Assembly: GCA_016214855.1 (NCBI GenBank)
Contig: JACRMT010000012.1
Location: 223,885-287,884, forward strand
Length of the DNA stretch: 64,000 nt
Direction of reading: 5' to 3'
Origin: Nitrospirota bacterium
GTDB lineage: Bacteria > Nitrospirota > Thermodesulfovibrionia > Thermodesulfovibrionales > UBA6898
How positions within the stretch are numbered: the first letter of the stretch is position 1; every line of letters begins with the position of its first letter. The notes beneath the pieces are model-generated. The model saw only the letters and a list, made by a program, of their open reading frames with translations, ran no database searches and had not been told where the DNA came from. A program made the translations under genes and the position numbers. Positions 41,923 to 50,573 of this stretch are shown piece after piece.

Positions 41923-41951
41923 CTTATAGCAGTTAAGTCCTGACCCGTCAA
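41923..41951 (-). promoter_or_regulatory. sigma-70 promoter with extended -10 for binding protein B
   Basis: Minus strand: TTGACG (41951-41946), 17-base spacer, TATAAG (41928-41923) preceded by TGC, an extended -10. A leader of about 145 bases carrying the 41807-41838 hairpin would result. Consensus match only. Confidence 0.6.
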
Positions 41952-42008
41952 CGTCAAGCTCCCATAATAAAGCAATCATATACTCAGAATTGTCTCTATT
42001 TTAAAAGC

Positions 42009-43052
42009 CTATACGCCAAAGGTATACTTTGTTCCTGCCGTATTCAAAATGAAGGCGTCGGGCATTTCCTTGCTGAATGCTACGATCGCCTCGAATCCCG
42101 TGCAATGCGTCGGCACGATATGATCCGGTTTCATCGCCTTGATGTCGGCAATGGTGTTTTGGATAACCTCAGGCTTCGCATTAACGAGATGAAACCCTCC
42201 CATGACCGCGTGGATTTTGTCCATCGCGGCGACCTTTTGCGCCTGCTTAACTGCGTTCACAATGCCTGTGTGGGAGCAGCCGGAAATGACCACCAGGCCT
42301 TTTCCTTTTACATTAAAGAAGAGTGCCTGCTCGCCGCGAAAATCATCCGGCTCGGGCTTGTCGCCCCGTTTGATCAACAGGGTGAGCGGCACCTTCTCGT
42401 AAGACGTGACACGTTCGATGTATCCGGTGAGATAGGCGCCCGGGATGATCTGGGACGGCTTCTTCACTTCCAGGACCTTCAGGCCAATCGCTTCGATGTC
42501 CTCTTTCACGAGCTCTCCGATGTCATCAGGCTCAGTACGTCCAGGACGGAGCGAGTATCGCCGTGCAAATGCCTCTTCGCCAACATAGAACGGCGTTCCC
42601 GCTGAGATCCGCGATTGGTGCTGCTTCAGAATGCTCGTCGCAGAAAAATAGTGGTCCCAGTGCCCGTGGCTCAGACCGAACGCGTTCGTTTTGCCGATGT
42701 CGATCCCGAGAAGATTGATGTTGTTCAGCACCCCCGTCGGGTCGCTCGCGAAATCGAACATGCAGGTGCTGGCCTTGTTGTCAACAATGGTTTCCACGTA
42801 GTAGGCCAGTCCATGCTCGGCATGGATCATCTTTCCCGGCACCGACCGGAATCGCTTTGTGATCTTGCTATCGGGCCTGAGCATGTCGTAGTAATTGTCC
42901 GCGAGTACCCAAATCGTAAGCTTGTCCACCTCGGTCACCTTCATTGTTTCGTCCGCCATCACGCGTTCTATCATGCTTTCTCCTGCCGCAAGCAAAACTC
43001 CCGTTGCTACCGAGTATTTAAGAAAATCCCTGCGGTCTATTCCACTATCCAT
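42009..43052 (-). CDS. Tat-exported metallo-beta-lactamase-fold protein (copy B)
   Basis: 347 residues from the ATG at 43052, chosen because GGGAGGTG lies 6 bases upstream and the start then matches copy A; an in-frame ATG at 43073 is less likely. Twin-arginine signal DRRDFLKYSVATGVLLAAGE. Metal motifs LSHGHWDHYFS, GCSHTGIVNAVK, GGFHLV and VPTHCTGF. It differs from copy A at the Tyr/Trp inside H-G-H-x-D-H and at the loops after the signal. It is 142 bases downstream of the LivK-like gene. Confidence 0.88.
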   Translation of the reverse strand: MDSGIDRRDFLKYSVATGVLLAAGESMIERVMADETMKVTEVDKLTIWVLADNYYDMLRPDSKITKRFRSVPGKMIHAEHGLAYYVETIVDNKASTCMFDFASDPTGVLNNINLLGIDIGKTNAFGLSHGHWDHYFSATSILKQHQSRISAGTPFYVGEEAFARRYSLRPGRTEPDDIGELVKEDIEAIGLKVLEVKKPSQIIPGAYLTGYIERVTSYEKVPLTLLIKRGDKPEPDDFRGEQALFFNVKGKGLVVISGCSHTGIVNAVKQAQKVAAMDKIHAVMGGFHLVNAKPEVIQNTIADIKAMKPDHIVPTHCTGFEAIVAFSKEMPDAFILNTAGTKYTFGV

Positions 43053-43147
43053 AGTGTGCACCTCCCTTTGCATTTTTTTACATCATCTTGCTCCAGCAAC
43101 ACGCTCTCTCGATGTAAGAAGACCGGTTGGTCTCGATCAAATCTCCA

Positions 43148-43168
43148 TAAACTGGCGCAACCAGTTTA
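43148..43168. promoter_or_regulatory. hairpin between the LivK-like gene and MBL B
   Basis: TAAACTGG-CGCAA-CCAGTTTA, perfect 8-bp stem. No T-run follows on the transcribed strand, so it is not a classical terminator. It marks the junction where the LivK-like gene appears to have been inserted relative to module A. Confidence 0.45.
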
Positions 43169-43215
43169 ATCTGAGTCTGGCCCGGTTTTTCCTTGATTGA
43201 AAGGAGGAACCTCTT

Positions 43216-44427
43216 CTACCGCTGACTCCATGGCGGGGTCGGGAACCGAGGCTTCCCGGTCGCGAGGTCGTCCGGCCAGACCACAACCCTCGCACCGTCC
43301 TGCCATTGAATAAAGAGCCCCCTGTTGGCGAGTTGATATCCCCGCTCGTCCACGGCGTAGTCGCTGAAGATGGTTTTCATCCTGAGCTTAAGCAGCTGTT
43401 CCCGAAGCTTCTCGGAGTCTATGCTGCCCGCCCGTCGGGCGGCTTCCATGAAGATCTGGCAGCTGCCGTAGGCACCGGCAGCGTGATAGATCGGAGCCCG
43501 ATTGAACTCTTTCTGATACGCGGCCACGAACTCCTTGATGCCGGGGTTGGGTTGGCTCGGCTCCCATGGCGAGACACCATAGACAAAATCGGCCGTATTC
43601 CCAAGCTCCTTTTGGAACTCGGCGACCGCCTGCCCGATCCCGAACATTTTGACGTTGATATCCTGCTCTTTCATTTGGCGGCCGACGACGATTTGATCTC
43701 CCAGCGATGAGGCGACCATTCCCAACACATCGGCGTTCCCTGCCTTGACCTTCGCCAAAATGGCGGAGAAGTCTTTGGTCCCCTTTGCGTACGTCTCATG
43801 GAGGACCACCTGCATGCCCCTCTTCTTGGCCAGCTCCACGGCCCCTTTGCCCACGGCCATGGGGAAGAGGGCGTCCTCCTCGATGATGGCGACGGTCTTG
43901 AGCCCATTGCGGGACGCCATGTCGATCAATCCCTCCAGGAAGAGTTCTGCGGGCGGGAGCACCATGAAGATATATCGACGCCCCTTTTCCCAGATGGAGG
44001 TGGTGGCGGCCAGCGGCGAGATCATCGCCTGGCGGTGCTTCTCGGTGACCGGAGCCACAGCCTCGGTAAGAGTCGAACCATAGGGGCCCATCACAGCATC
44101 TACCTTATCCTCGACGATCAGCTTCTCGTAGAGGGCGACAGCGGCTTTGGGATCGGATTTATCGTCGTAGATCAGAAACTCGACCTTGCGTCCCAAGAGG
44201 CCGCCTTTCTCGTTGACGTCCTTCTGGCAAAGGCGATAGCCGGCGGCTGCGGGCACGCCCTGTGTGGCAAATGCTCCAGTCTCGGACATGGTGGCGCCGA
44301 TCCGGATAGGCTGCTGGGCCTGAACCAGTGCCGGCACCGCGATGTCGGAGACGGTTATTAGAGTTGATAAGACTAACAGCACTAACCGTTGGGAGAGACT
44401 CACCAACATGTCTATTTTTTGTCTCAT
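43216..44427 (-). CDS. LivK-type periplasmic binding protein
   Basis: 403 residues from the ATG at 44427; the longer frame to 44556 reads through the intercistronic hairpin and is rejected. Signal peptide about 1-40 (LVLLVLSTLITVSDIAVPAL). The Peripla_BP_6 fold follows: IRIGATMSETGAFATQGVPA, VEFLIYDDKSDPKAAVALYE, GPYGSTLTEAVAP and FVYGVSPWEPSQPNPG. Such proteins bind branched-chain amino acids, amides or aromatic acids. No liv permease genes are present. Module A lacks this gene at the equivalent place, and parts of it look G+C-richer than neighbours, suggesting separate acquisition. Confidence 0.87.
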   Translation of the reverse strand: MRQKIDMLVSLSQRLVLLVLSTLITVSDIAVPALVQAQQPIRIGATMSETGAFATQGVPAAAGYRLCQKDVNEKGGLLGRKVEFLIYDDKSDPKAAVALYEKLIVEDKVDAVMGPYGSTLTEAVAPVTEKHRQAMISPLAATTSIWEKGRRYIFMVLPPAELFLEGLIDMASRNGLKTVAIIEEDALFPMAVGKGAVELAKKRGMQVVLHETYAKGTKDFSAILAKVKAGNADVLGMVASSLGDQIVVGRQMKEQDINVKMFGIGQAVAEFQKELGNTADFVYGVSPWEPSQPNPGIKEFVAAYQKEFNRAPIYHAAGAYGSCQIFMEAARRAGSIDSEKLREQLLKLRMKTIFSDYAVDERGYQLANRGLFIQWQDGARVVVWPDDLATGKPRFPTPPWSQR

Positions 44428-44460
44428 GACAAATCTCCTTTCTTGCTGAAAAAGTAACCG

Positions 44461-44508
44461 CGCGCACCGGAGGGCCGGGGAAAACATATTCACCCTCCGG
44501 CTTGCGCG
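44461..44508 (-). promoter_or_regulatory. intercistronic hairpin after lipocalin B
   Basis: CCGGAGGG pairs with CCCTCCGG and CGCGC with GCGCG, with a small asymmetric internal loop between; loop of about 18 bases. Homologous in sequence (CCGGAGGG...GGGGAAAA.ATATT) and position to 34248-34290. Confidence 0.6.
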
Positions 44509-44512
44509 TCGT

Positions 44513-45031
44513 CTACCTGGCTCGTTTCCAGATGACGTAATTCGTTCCGCCACCAACAGAAGGGGTGGGGTTTATCATCTTCATCTCGTCTCCATTAATG
44601 GTGATGAGTCGCTTCTGATCCTGGCCGTCCCAGTTCGGGAACGTACTTCCTTCTATGTGCAGATTCAACGTCATATCCTTATCGCCCGTCACTGTGTACG
44701 TACCAATAGCGGCGACGGACCCCTGGACAACGGACTGGTTTTCCTCAACGGTTCCTTTATGGCGGGCGTTGGAAGCGAATTTCGGAAGGCTTGCCCGCAA
44801 AAAGGTCAGCGAAAAGCGGCCATCAGGAGCCAACATCAGGGAGCCTCTCGGATTGGCACCGAACACATCAGTCTTCTTGCCGTCCTGATCGTTATAGATT
44901 GAAACGAGAACCCAGCTTCCCTGTGCGCCCTTCTCCTCGGCATAGACTTTCGATGCTCCAGACATCATCCCAACAACAAGTACAGCAACAACCAACAATA
45001 CGCCTGCTACTTCCTTAATTGACCATTTCAT
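44513..45031 (-). CDS. secreted lipocalin-like protein (copy B)
   Basis: 172 residues. Signal peptide about 1-25 (LLVVAVLVVGMMSGASKVYA). Mature part GSWVLVSIYNDQDGKKTDVF, GSLMLAPDGRFSLTFLRASL, AIGTYTVTGDKDMTLNLHI and FPNWDGQDQKR, parallel to copy A throughout. The beta-barrel would lie in the periplasm and bind a small molecule. It is the first gene after a 415-base gap and has paired direct repeats upstream. Confidence 0.8.
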   Translation of the reverse strand: MKWSIKEVAGVLLVVAVLVVGMMSGASKVYAEEKGAQGSWVLVSIYNDQDGKKTDVFGANPRGSLMLAPDGRFSLTFLRASLPKFASNARHKGTVEENQSVVQGSVAAIGTYTVTGDKDMTLNLHIEGSTFPNWDGQDQKRLITINGDEMKMINPTPSVGGGTNYVIWKRAR

Positions 45032-45446
45032 TGTGTCCCTCCTTCTTTTTTCTCCCTTGAAAAGGGAGGTTGAATCCAGTTCTTAATACTGCACCTCCTA
45101 TCTCTTGCTGGCTCTATCTTTTCAGCATAAGGCAACAGAGTAAAGGTGAAATCACCATCAAAGAAGGTGAAAATACCATCGGCGGAGATAAAAAAATTCT
45201 TTGTCCACTTAATGCATAAATCTCAAGTCATAAAAGGCCTAATAAGGCGGGACATGGTATCCGAGCGGTTTCTTTTGCCGATAGTCATGCAGTATGTATC
45301 TCTGAGATAAAGAGGCAAAAGCCTCGGAGCGCAGCGAGAATGAGAGAGAATGCTATGTGCCGCCTAATTTCTCAAAAGTTTATGAATTAGCTGGGTTAGG
45401 GGAAGTTCTTCGCAGGTGTGGTCTGAAGTATTATTGCAGCTTTTTA
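45032..45446. other. 415-base regulatory gap upstream of lipocalin B
   Basis: No gene is supported here. It contains the two 17-base direct repeats at 45143-45180, a short hairpin CTCCCTT-gaa-AAGGGAG near 45053-45068 in the lipocalin leader, a GAGGC-ttttGCCTC hairpin near 45309-45323, and a good ribosome site (AAGGAGGG) before the lipocalin ATG. I could not find a convincing sigma-70 or sigma-54 promoter by eye. Confidence 0.5.
45143..45180 (-). promoter_or_regulatory. paired direct repeats, candidate operator
   Basis: On the minus strand GATGGTATTTTCACCTT and GATGGTGATTTCACCTT, two mismatches, starting 21 bases apart, i.e. two helical turns on the same face. The second copy also contains a GGTGA-(tt)-TCACC inverted repeat. 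They lie about 110-150 bases before the lipocalin B start, suitable for a Crp-type or NtrC-type activator encoded in this island. Identity of the binder is inference. Confidence 0.5.
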
Positions 45447-46151
45447 CTATAAGTCTTCTGCATATACGGAAGGTGATATCAGGGAATACGTGTCCTTCTC
45501 CATAATTATCTTTTCGGAAGCAAGAGTTCTCAGGATCTGCGAGGTCGCCTCTCGTGAAGCGCCTATTCTTATGGCCAGCTCCTTTTGGGTGCGCTTGCCT
45601 ATTTTGAAGAAACCGTCTTCTACCTTCTTGCCTTCTTCTCTTATCAGTTCCCCAAACAGTTTTAATAACCGCTGCCGCACATCAAGAAATGCAAAGCGTT
45701 CTTCCCGTTCAGTGGCCTTTCTCAGCTTATGCACAAGGGTCGAGAGCAGATCAAGTGCAAGTATGGGGTCCCGCTGTAACGCTTCAATCAGCCTTTCCCG
45801 TTTCAGCATAGCGAACGTCGAGTTCTCCACGGCAACTACCGTTGCACATCGGGGCTTTCCATCGATAAGGCTCATCTCGCCAAAATAGTCACCCACGTGC
45901 AGGTCTGTCAGGATATACTCTTCACCTTCCCCGCTCATAAGAGTCACTTTAACTTTACCCTTGAGAATTATATAGAGATCCGTACTGGTATCTTCCTGCA
46001 CTATTATGACCTTATTCTTTACGGCATGAAGAATACTGAAATCATCAACAATCTGCTTCAAATACTTCTCTGTAATGCCCTTGAACAAAATCACTCTGCG
46101 AATAGACTTTTCTAATAATTCCCTCTCGCCCTTTGAGTGAAGCATTGTCAA
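45447..46151 (-). CDS. Crp/Fnr-family cyclic-nucleotide-responsive regulator
   Basis: 234 residues. The cyclic-nucleotide domain has GDYFGEMSLIDGKPRCATVV, where Glu and Arg match the cAMP-contacting pair of Crp. A dimer helix follows, then a Crp-type helix-turn-helix (TQKELAIRIGASREATSQIL). There are no N-terminal Fnr cysteines. It overlaps the end of a receiver-adenylate cyclase gene by 4 bases, so the probable ligand maker and its receptor are translated together. Likely targets include the secreted-protein genes directly downstream. Confidence 0.9.
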   Translation of the reverse strand: MTMLHSKGERELLEKSIRRVILFKGITEKYLKQIVDDFSILHAVKNKVIIVQEDTSTDLYIILKGKVKVTLMSGEGEEYILTDLHVGDYFGEMSLIDGKPRCATVVAVENSTFAMLKRERLIEALQRDPILALDLLSTLVHKLRKATEREERFAFLDVRQRLLKLFGELIREEGKKVEDGFFKIGKRTQKELAIRIGASREATSQILRTLASEKIIMEKDTYSLISPSVYAEDL

Positions 46152-47314
46152 ATGGTTTCCTTTTCAGGGATATCATGGTTATGGATCCGGGACAATTCCT
46201 GATCCCTGATCTTGATAATATTAAATGCGGCAACGGGTTTGGAAAACCCTTTAAGGGATAATTGATCCAGGGATTCTGTTTCGACGATTTCTTCGACTTT
46301 GCCTAACGTTTTTTGATTAATAATTACCTGTCCACCTTTGGCTTCAGCGCAGAGACGGGCTGCCATATTCGCTACAGAGCCGACTACACAGTAATCCTTA
46401 CGGCCTTCAAAGCCGATTGCCCCGATAGTGGCATAGCCATAGGCGATTCCATAACCGCAGTCAAGACTGTGACCGCGCTTCTGCCATATAGCTTTCAATT
46501 CCCCCATGCGCTTACGCATGGCTGTTGCCATTCGGACTGCACGCTCAGTCGGATTCGTCAAGAGCACCGGATCGTTGAATACGATCATTATCCCGTCACC
46601 GGCGAAGTGCTCCAGAGTGCCCTCATATTCAAGAATAAGCTTGGACATCTCGACATGATACTCGTTCAGCACGGAGATCACCTCCTCAGGCTCGGACAGT
46701 TCAGTGAAGGCGGTAAACCCGCGCAGGTCCACAAAGACAACGGTCACCTCCCTGCGATGGGCCTTGAGAGGATCATCCGCACCGCCTGCGATGATAAGCT
46801 CAGCTAATTGAGGCGAGAAAAAACGTTTCAGCCGTCCCAGGCGCTCAAGCTGGTCCACCTGGTCCTGGACACGCTGTTCCAGGGTTCTGTTACACTCAGT
46901 TAGCTGGGCTGACTGGACCTGGACCGTATCATACAGTTCCTTTATCCTGAGCAGCGATCGCACACGTACCAGCAATTCCTGTTCGTCAACAGGCTTGGCG
47001 AGGAAATCGTCAGCGCCCGCCTGCAGTCCGTTCATACGTTCCTCGGCCGGGTCAAGAGAGGTGACCATCACTATCGGCAGGATCTCTGTGGCAGGGTTTC
47101 TACGGATGGTACGGCATACCTCATGCCCGTTCATCCCCGGCATAAGGATATCGAGCAGGACAAGGTCGGGCTGCCCGGTCTCCACTTTTTCCAATGCTTC
47201 AGCCCCTGATGTCGCTGTTATAACCTCGTAGCCTTTGTACGTAAGTAAATCGCAAAGCAACTTTACGTTTGCAGGAGTATCGTCAACCACCAGGATTCTT
47301 GCGGGATTATTCAT
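46148..47314 (-). CDS. receiver-adenylate cyclase (class III)
   Basis: 388 residues. An N-terminal receiver (about 1-120, DLVLLDILMPGMNGHE, LAKPVDEQELL) is joined by a coiled coil (about 130-165) to a class III cyclase domain. The metal-binding residues are in VFVDLRGFTAF and HFAGDGIMIVF; the substrate Lys/Asp pair appears in GRKDYCVVGSVANMAARL, which favours ATP over GTP. Phosphorylation by the kinase at 47691 would control cAMP synthesis. It overlaps both neighbours: a receiver gene upstream by 4 bases and the Crp-type gene downstream. Confidence 0.92.
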   Translation of the reverse strand: MNNPARILVVDDTPANVKLLCDLLTYKGYEVITATSGAEALEKVETGQPDLVLLDILMPGMNGHEVCRTIRRNPATEILPIVMVTSLDPAEERMNGLQAGADDFLAKPVDEQELLVRVRSLLRIKELYDTVQVQSAQLTECNRTLEQRVQDQVDQLERLGRLKRFFSPQLAELIIAGGADDPLKAHRREVTVVFVDLRGFTAFTELSEPEEVISVLNEYHVEMSKLILEYEGTLEHFAGDGIMIVFNDPVLLTNPTERAVRMATAMRKRMGELKAIWQKRGHSLDCGYGIAYGYATIGAIGFEGRKDYCVVGSVANMAARLCAEAKGGQVIINQKTLGKVEEIVETESLDQLSLKGFSKPVAAFNIIKIRDQELSRIHNHDIPEKETI

Positions 47315-47706
47315 TCGGTACTCCTTTCAGCCCCGAAGCGCTCAATAGTGCCACGCACTGCTTCAAGAAACTCATCAATCTCAATAGGCTTTCTCTGGTA
47401 CCCGTCAAAACCTGCTTCGGTGATCTTTTGATGGTCCTGGGTCATGACCGAAGCGGTAACCGCAATCACCGGAATGCCCGCTGTAGCCGAAGATGCCCTG
47501 AGACGCTTAAGCGCCTCGAATCCGCTTATCCCAGGAAGCCCGATGTCCATCAGAATGAGGGCGGGAAGATATTCGCCGGCCAACCGAAGACCTTCTTCTG
47601 CAGTATCGGCCTCCAGCATCTCGTAGCCCTCATACTGAAGCAGATCCCTTACCAGTTTCATGTTCTTCTCATTGTCCTCGATAACGAGTATCAGCTTGCC
47701 TGACAT
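47311..47706 (-). CDS. single-domain response regulator
   Basis: 131 residues, receiver only: [11 protein letters not shown], phospho-Asp in [21 protein letters not shown] and the Lys in [11 protein letters not shown]. It overlaps the kinase gene by 16 bases and the cyclase by 4, and could relay or buffer phosphate between them. Confidence 0.92.
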   Translation of the reverse strand: MSGKLILVIEDNEKNMKLVRDLLQYEGYEMLEADTAEEGLRLAGEYLPALILMDIGLPGISGFEALKRLRASSATAGIPVIAVTASVMTQDHQKITEAGFDGYQRKPIEIDEFLEAVRGTIERFGAERSTE

Positions 47707-49574
47707 GATGGTCCCTCCGCTAAAGTAAAGGTAAAGGTTGAACCCTTTCCGGCCTCGCTCTCCACCAGCATTCTACCCCCGTGCAGCTCAACGAGTTTCT
47801 TTGTCAGCGTGAGGCCGAGCCCCGTGCCTTCACGTTTATGAGAATCATCGCCCACCTGGCGAAACTCACCGAAGATGACCTGCTGGTCCTCAGGCTTGAT
47901 GCCTACGCCGGTGTCAGTCACGGATATCTGCACTCTGCCATCAACAGGGACAGCCTTCACATTGATTCTGCCGCCATCCGGAGTAAATTTTACTGCATTG
48001 GAGAGCAGATTAAGCATGATCTGTTTGAGTTTGCGCTCATCACCCATAAAAGACCCCCCATCAACAGCAAGATCGATGACAATGCCATGACGATTGGCGC
48101 GTTCCCTTACCAGTGTAATCGAATTCTCCAAAGCAGACGGGAGGTCAAACTGTTTGACATCAAGTTCGATGCGTCCTGACTCAACTTTGGCGAGGTCCAG
48201 AAGATCATTGATAAGAGACAGGAGATGGTTTCCGGAGGTGTAAATATCTTCGACATATTCAGCCTGTTTCTCATTCAGCTCACCAAACATGCGTCTTTTC
48301 AGTATACCTGAAAACCCGATGATGGCATTCAGAGGCGTACGTAACTCGTGGCTCGCATTAGCAAGAAACATGCTCTTGGCCTGGTTGGCGGCATCGGCGG
48401 CATCACGGGCAAGAAGGAGTTCGGCGGTTCGTTCATCCACTTTACGTTCCATGCTTGAATAAGACTCGCGCAGCCGTTCGGTCATACTATTGAACTGGTT
48501 TGCCAATGATTCGAGCTCGTCTCCGGTCTTCACTTCGATCTTCTGATCCAGCTCGCCTGCGCCGACTTTTTGAGCGCCTTCTTGCAGTATGCGAATTGGA
48601 CGCACAAGGCCGCGTGCAAACCAAAGCGCTGTCAGCACCGAGAACAGCATCCCTGCAGCCATCATAAATCCGGTTCGCCGAATAGCGGCGTAAAGCGTTT
48701 CGTAAACCTCGGTGACGGGCTGCTCGACGAATACTTTCCAGCCTAATGGCTCAATGTCCGCGTATGAGGCAAAGACCTTCGAACCGGAGAGATCATACGT
48801 TTTTATCACCTTCATATTTGATGCATTCTGCACAGAGAGCGCAGATTTCACGTGAGCAAGCTGGGATAAGTTAGTCTTTCCAAGTACCAACCCGATGTCG
48901 GGGTCAGCGATGAGGTTGCCGGTGCTATCGACCACATAAGCCTTGCCTTTTTTGCCAATCTGAATGCTCGCTACTACGTCCCAGATGAATTTGAGGTTTA
49001 CGTCGACTATGGACACAGTGCCTTCTCCGGTGCGCGAATACACAGCGATTGTCATGTACGGCTCGGTCTCCTTCCTGAAATACACTGGGCCGTACCAAGT
49101 TTTGCCCAGTTTAGCTCCGAGGAACGCCGGGGCCTGCGAGCGGTCTATTGAGGAGCCTACAACATCCATCTCCAGGCGCGATACTTTGAGCAGCTCGCGG
49201 CCATTAGCATCGAGTTGTGCAATGTCGCTCACAGCCGGCACTTGCCGCATCAGCTTGAGAAATTCGAACCTGCGCTGTTCAATGCCGCCAGCGCCCTTGC
49301 CCAGCTGCGGCAGCGCAACGAAATTGAGTTGCTGTTCTATCTGGCGAATGAAATGCTCAATCCTCAATGCAGCGGCATACGCTTTCTCATGCTGTAAGCT
49401 TCCAAGAGTTGACTGGTGCTCAAGGTAGGAAAAATAGGCACTGGTTCCACCCGATACAAGCAGTGTCCCGCAGACCAGCACAAGGACCAGCAGAAAGTTC
49501 TTGCGGAACAGTCTGCCACGGTAAAACTCCGGAGCGGCATTGGTCTTCTTTGCGAAGAACCCTCGTAACTTCAT
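47691..49574 (-). CDS. dCache-type sensor histidine kinase
   Basis: 627 residues. Transmembrane helices near 28-48 and 295-320 enclose a large periplasmic Cache-like sensor ([39 protein letters not shown]). A HAMP domain, coiled coil, HisKA ([20 protein letters not shown]) and HATPase_c ([27 protein letters not shown]) follow. Cache domains bind small ligands directly. The two binding-protein genes immediately upstream (11 bases) may present ligand to it, an inference from linkage. Confidence 0.93.
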   Translation of the reverse strand: MKLRGFFAKKTNAAPEFYRGRLFRKNFLLVLVLVCGTLLVSGGTSAYFSYLEHQSTLGSLQHEKAYAAALRIEHFIRQIEQQLNFVALPQLGKGAGGIEQRRFEFLKLMRQVPAVSDIAQLDANGRELLKVSRLEMDVVGSSIDRSQAPAFLGAKLGKTWYGPVYFRKETEPYMTIAVYSRTGEGTVSIVDVNLKFIWDVVASIQIGKKGKAYVVDSTGNLIADPDIGLVLGKTNLSQLAHVKSALSVQNASNMKVIKTYDLSGSKVFASYADIEPLGWKVFVEQPVTEVYETLYAAIRRTGFMMAAGMLFSVLTALWFARGLVRPIRILQEGAQKVGAGELDQKIEVKTGDELESLANQFNSMTERLRESYSSMERKVDERTAELLLARDAADAANQAKSMFLANASHELRTPLNAIIGFSGILKRRMFGELNEKQAEYVEDIYTSGNHLLSLINDLLDLAKVESGRIELDVKQFDLPSALENSITLVRERANRHGIVIDLAVDGGSFMGDERKLKQIMLNLLSNAVKFTPDGGRINVKAVPVDGRVQISVTDTGVGIKPEDQQVIFGEFRQVGDDSHKREGTGLGLTLTKKLVELHGGRMLVESEAGKGSTFTFTLAEGPSCQAS

Positions 49575-49584
49575 GCCGCTCCAT

Positions 49585-50553
49585 TCATTGAATCACCTCA
49601 TCCGCTCGCAGCAGCAACGATTGTGGGATGGTGATACCGAGGGCTTTGGCGGCCTTCATGTTCACCACCAGTTCGAACCGGGTTGGTTGTTCGACAGGAA
49701 GGTCTGAGGGCTTGGCCCCTCCGAGGATCTTCTTTACGTAGATGGCAGAGCGGCGAAAGATCTCTGGGCGATTTGTGCCGAATGAGATCAGACATCCGGA
49801 GGTTACGAATTGAGAATTGGCGGCGATGGTTGGGATCCTCTGAGTTGTCGCGAATTTGGAAATAACGTCTCGCTGAGAGTAGAACATGGAATCGGGGAGT
49901 ACCAATAACGCGGTGGGCCGGTACTGCGTGATCGCGCTGAACACGGCATCGAGACCTTTGGGCATGGTCACCTCGAACGCCCGTGCAGTAATTCCAAAAG
50001 AGGAAGCAACAACACGGACGCGCTCGAACATTTTCGGAATCGACGGATTACCCGGGTTGCTGAGGACTGCAATACGGGATGCACGGGGAAGCACTTCGCG
50101 CAGAAGTTCGATGTATTTATTGACCGCGTCCTCATTCTGACTCGTAAGCCCGGTTGTATTGCCCCCGGGATGCGCGAGGCTCGCGACCAGGCCGCTGCCC
50201 ACCGGGTCATTGGTGTTCACGAATATGATCGGGACCGTTTTGGTCGCCTGCTGCGCCGCACGTACCGCTGCGATCGTGTTCGCCATGATGATCGTGGGGT
50301 TGCGCTTCAGCAGCTCATCGGCGAGGGCAGGGAAGCGGTCATACTTTCCGTCTGCATAGCGTTCGTCGAGGATATAGTGTTTGCCCTCAATCATGCCGTT
50401 TTCTCGCATGCCATCCTTGAAGGCTAATACGATAGTTGCCTCCCCTTCCGGGCTGCCTGTCCATAGCCATGCGATACGCGGCGGAGCCTGAGCCCAGCAG
50501 GGCACCGCAATCAGCAGGAACATGACAACTATTGATTTCATGATCGTTCTCAT
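49585..50553 (-). CDS. periplasmic binding protein, ABC_sub_bind (TrpX-like), copy 2
   Basis: 322 residues from the ATG at 50553, preferred because AAGGAG lies 7 bases upstream and the length then equals that of its tandem paralogue; an in-frame ATG at 50577 overlaps the upstream stop. Signal peptide ends near VPCWAQAPP. The COG2984-type fold is shown by [49 protein letters not shown] and LVLPDSMF. Relatives bind tryptophan or other small ligands. No permease is adjacent; the sensor kinase gene follows by 10 bases. Confidence 0.87.
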   Translation of the reverse strand: MRTIMKSIVVMFLLIAVPCWAQAPPRIAWLWTGSPEGEATIVLAFKDGMRENGMIEGKHYILDERYADGKYDRFPALADELLKRNPTIIMANTIAAVRAAQQATKTVPIIFVNTNDPVGSGLVASLAHPGGNTTGLTSQNEDAVNKYIELLREVLPRASRIAVLSNPGNPSIPKMFERVRVVASSFGITARAFEVTMPKGLDAVFSAITQYRPTALLVLPDSMFYSQRDVISKFATTQRIPTIAANSQFVTSGCLISFGTNRPEIFRRSAIYVKKILGGAKPSDLPVEQPTRFELVVNMKAAKALGITIPQSLLLRADEVIQ

Positions 50554-50573
50554 TCTTGTACTCCTTGTCCTAA

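Noticed and set aside
44428..44556. N-terminal extension of the LivK-like protein
   Set aside because: It reads through the conserved intercistronic hairpin, is Arg-rich and lacks a ribosome site; the signal peptide begins properly at 44427.
45181..45446. Sigma-54 promoter upstream of lipocalin B
   Set aside because: GGCAC occurs but without the correctly spaced GC; no acceptable -24/-12 pair on either strand.
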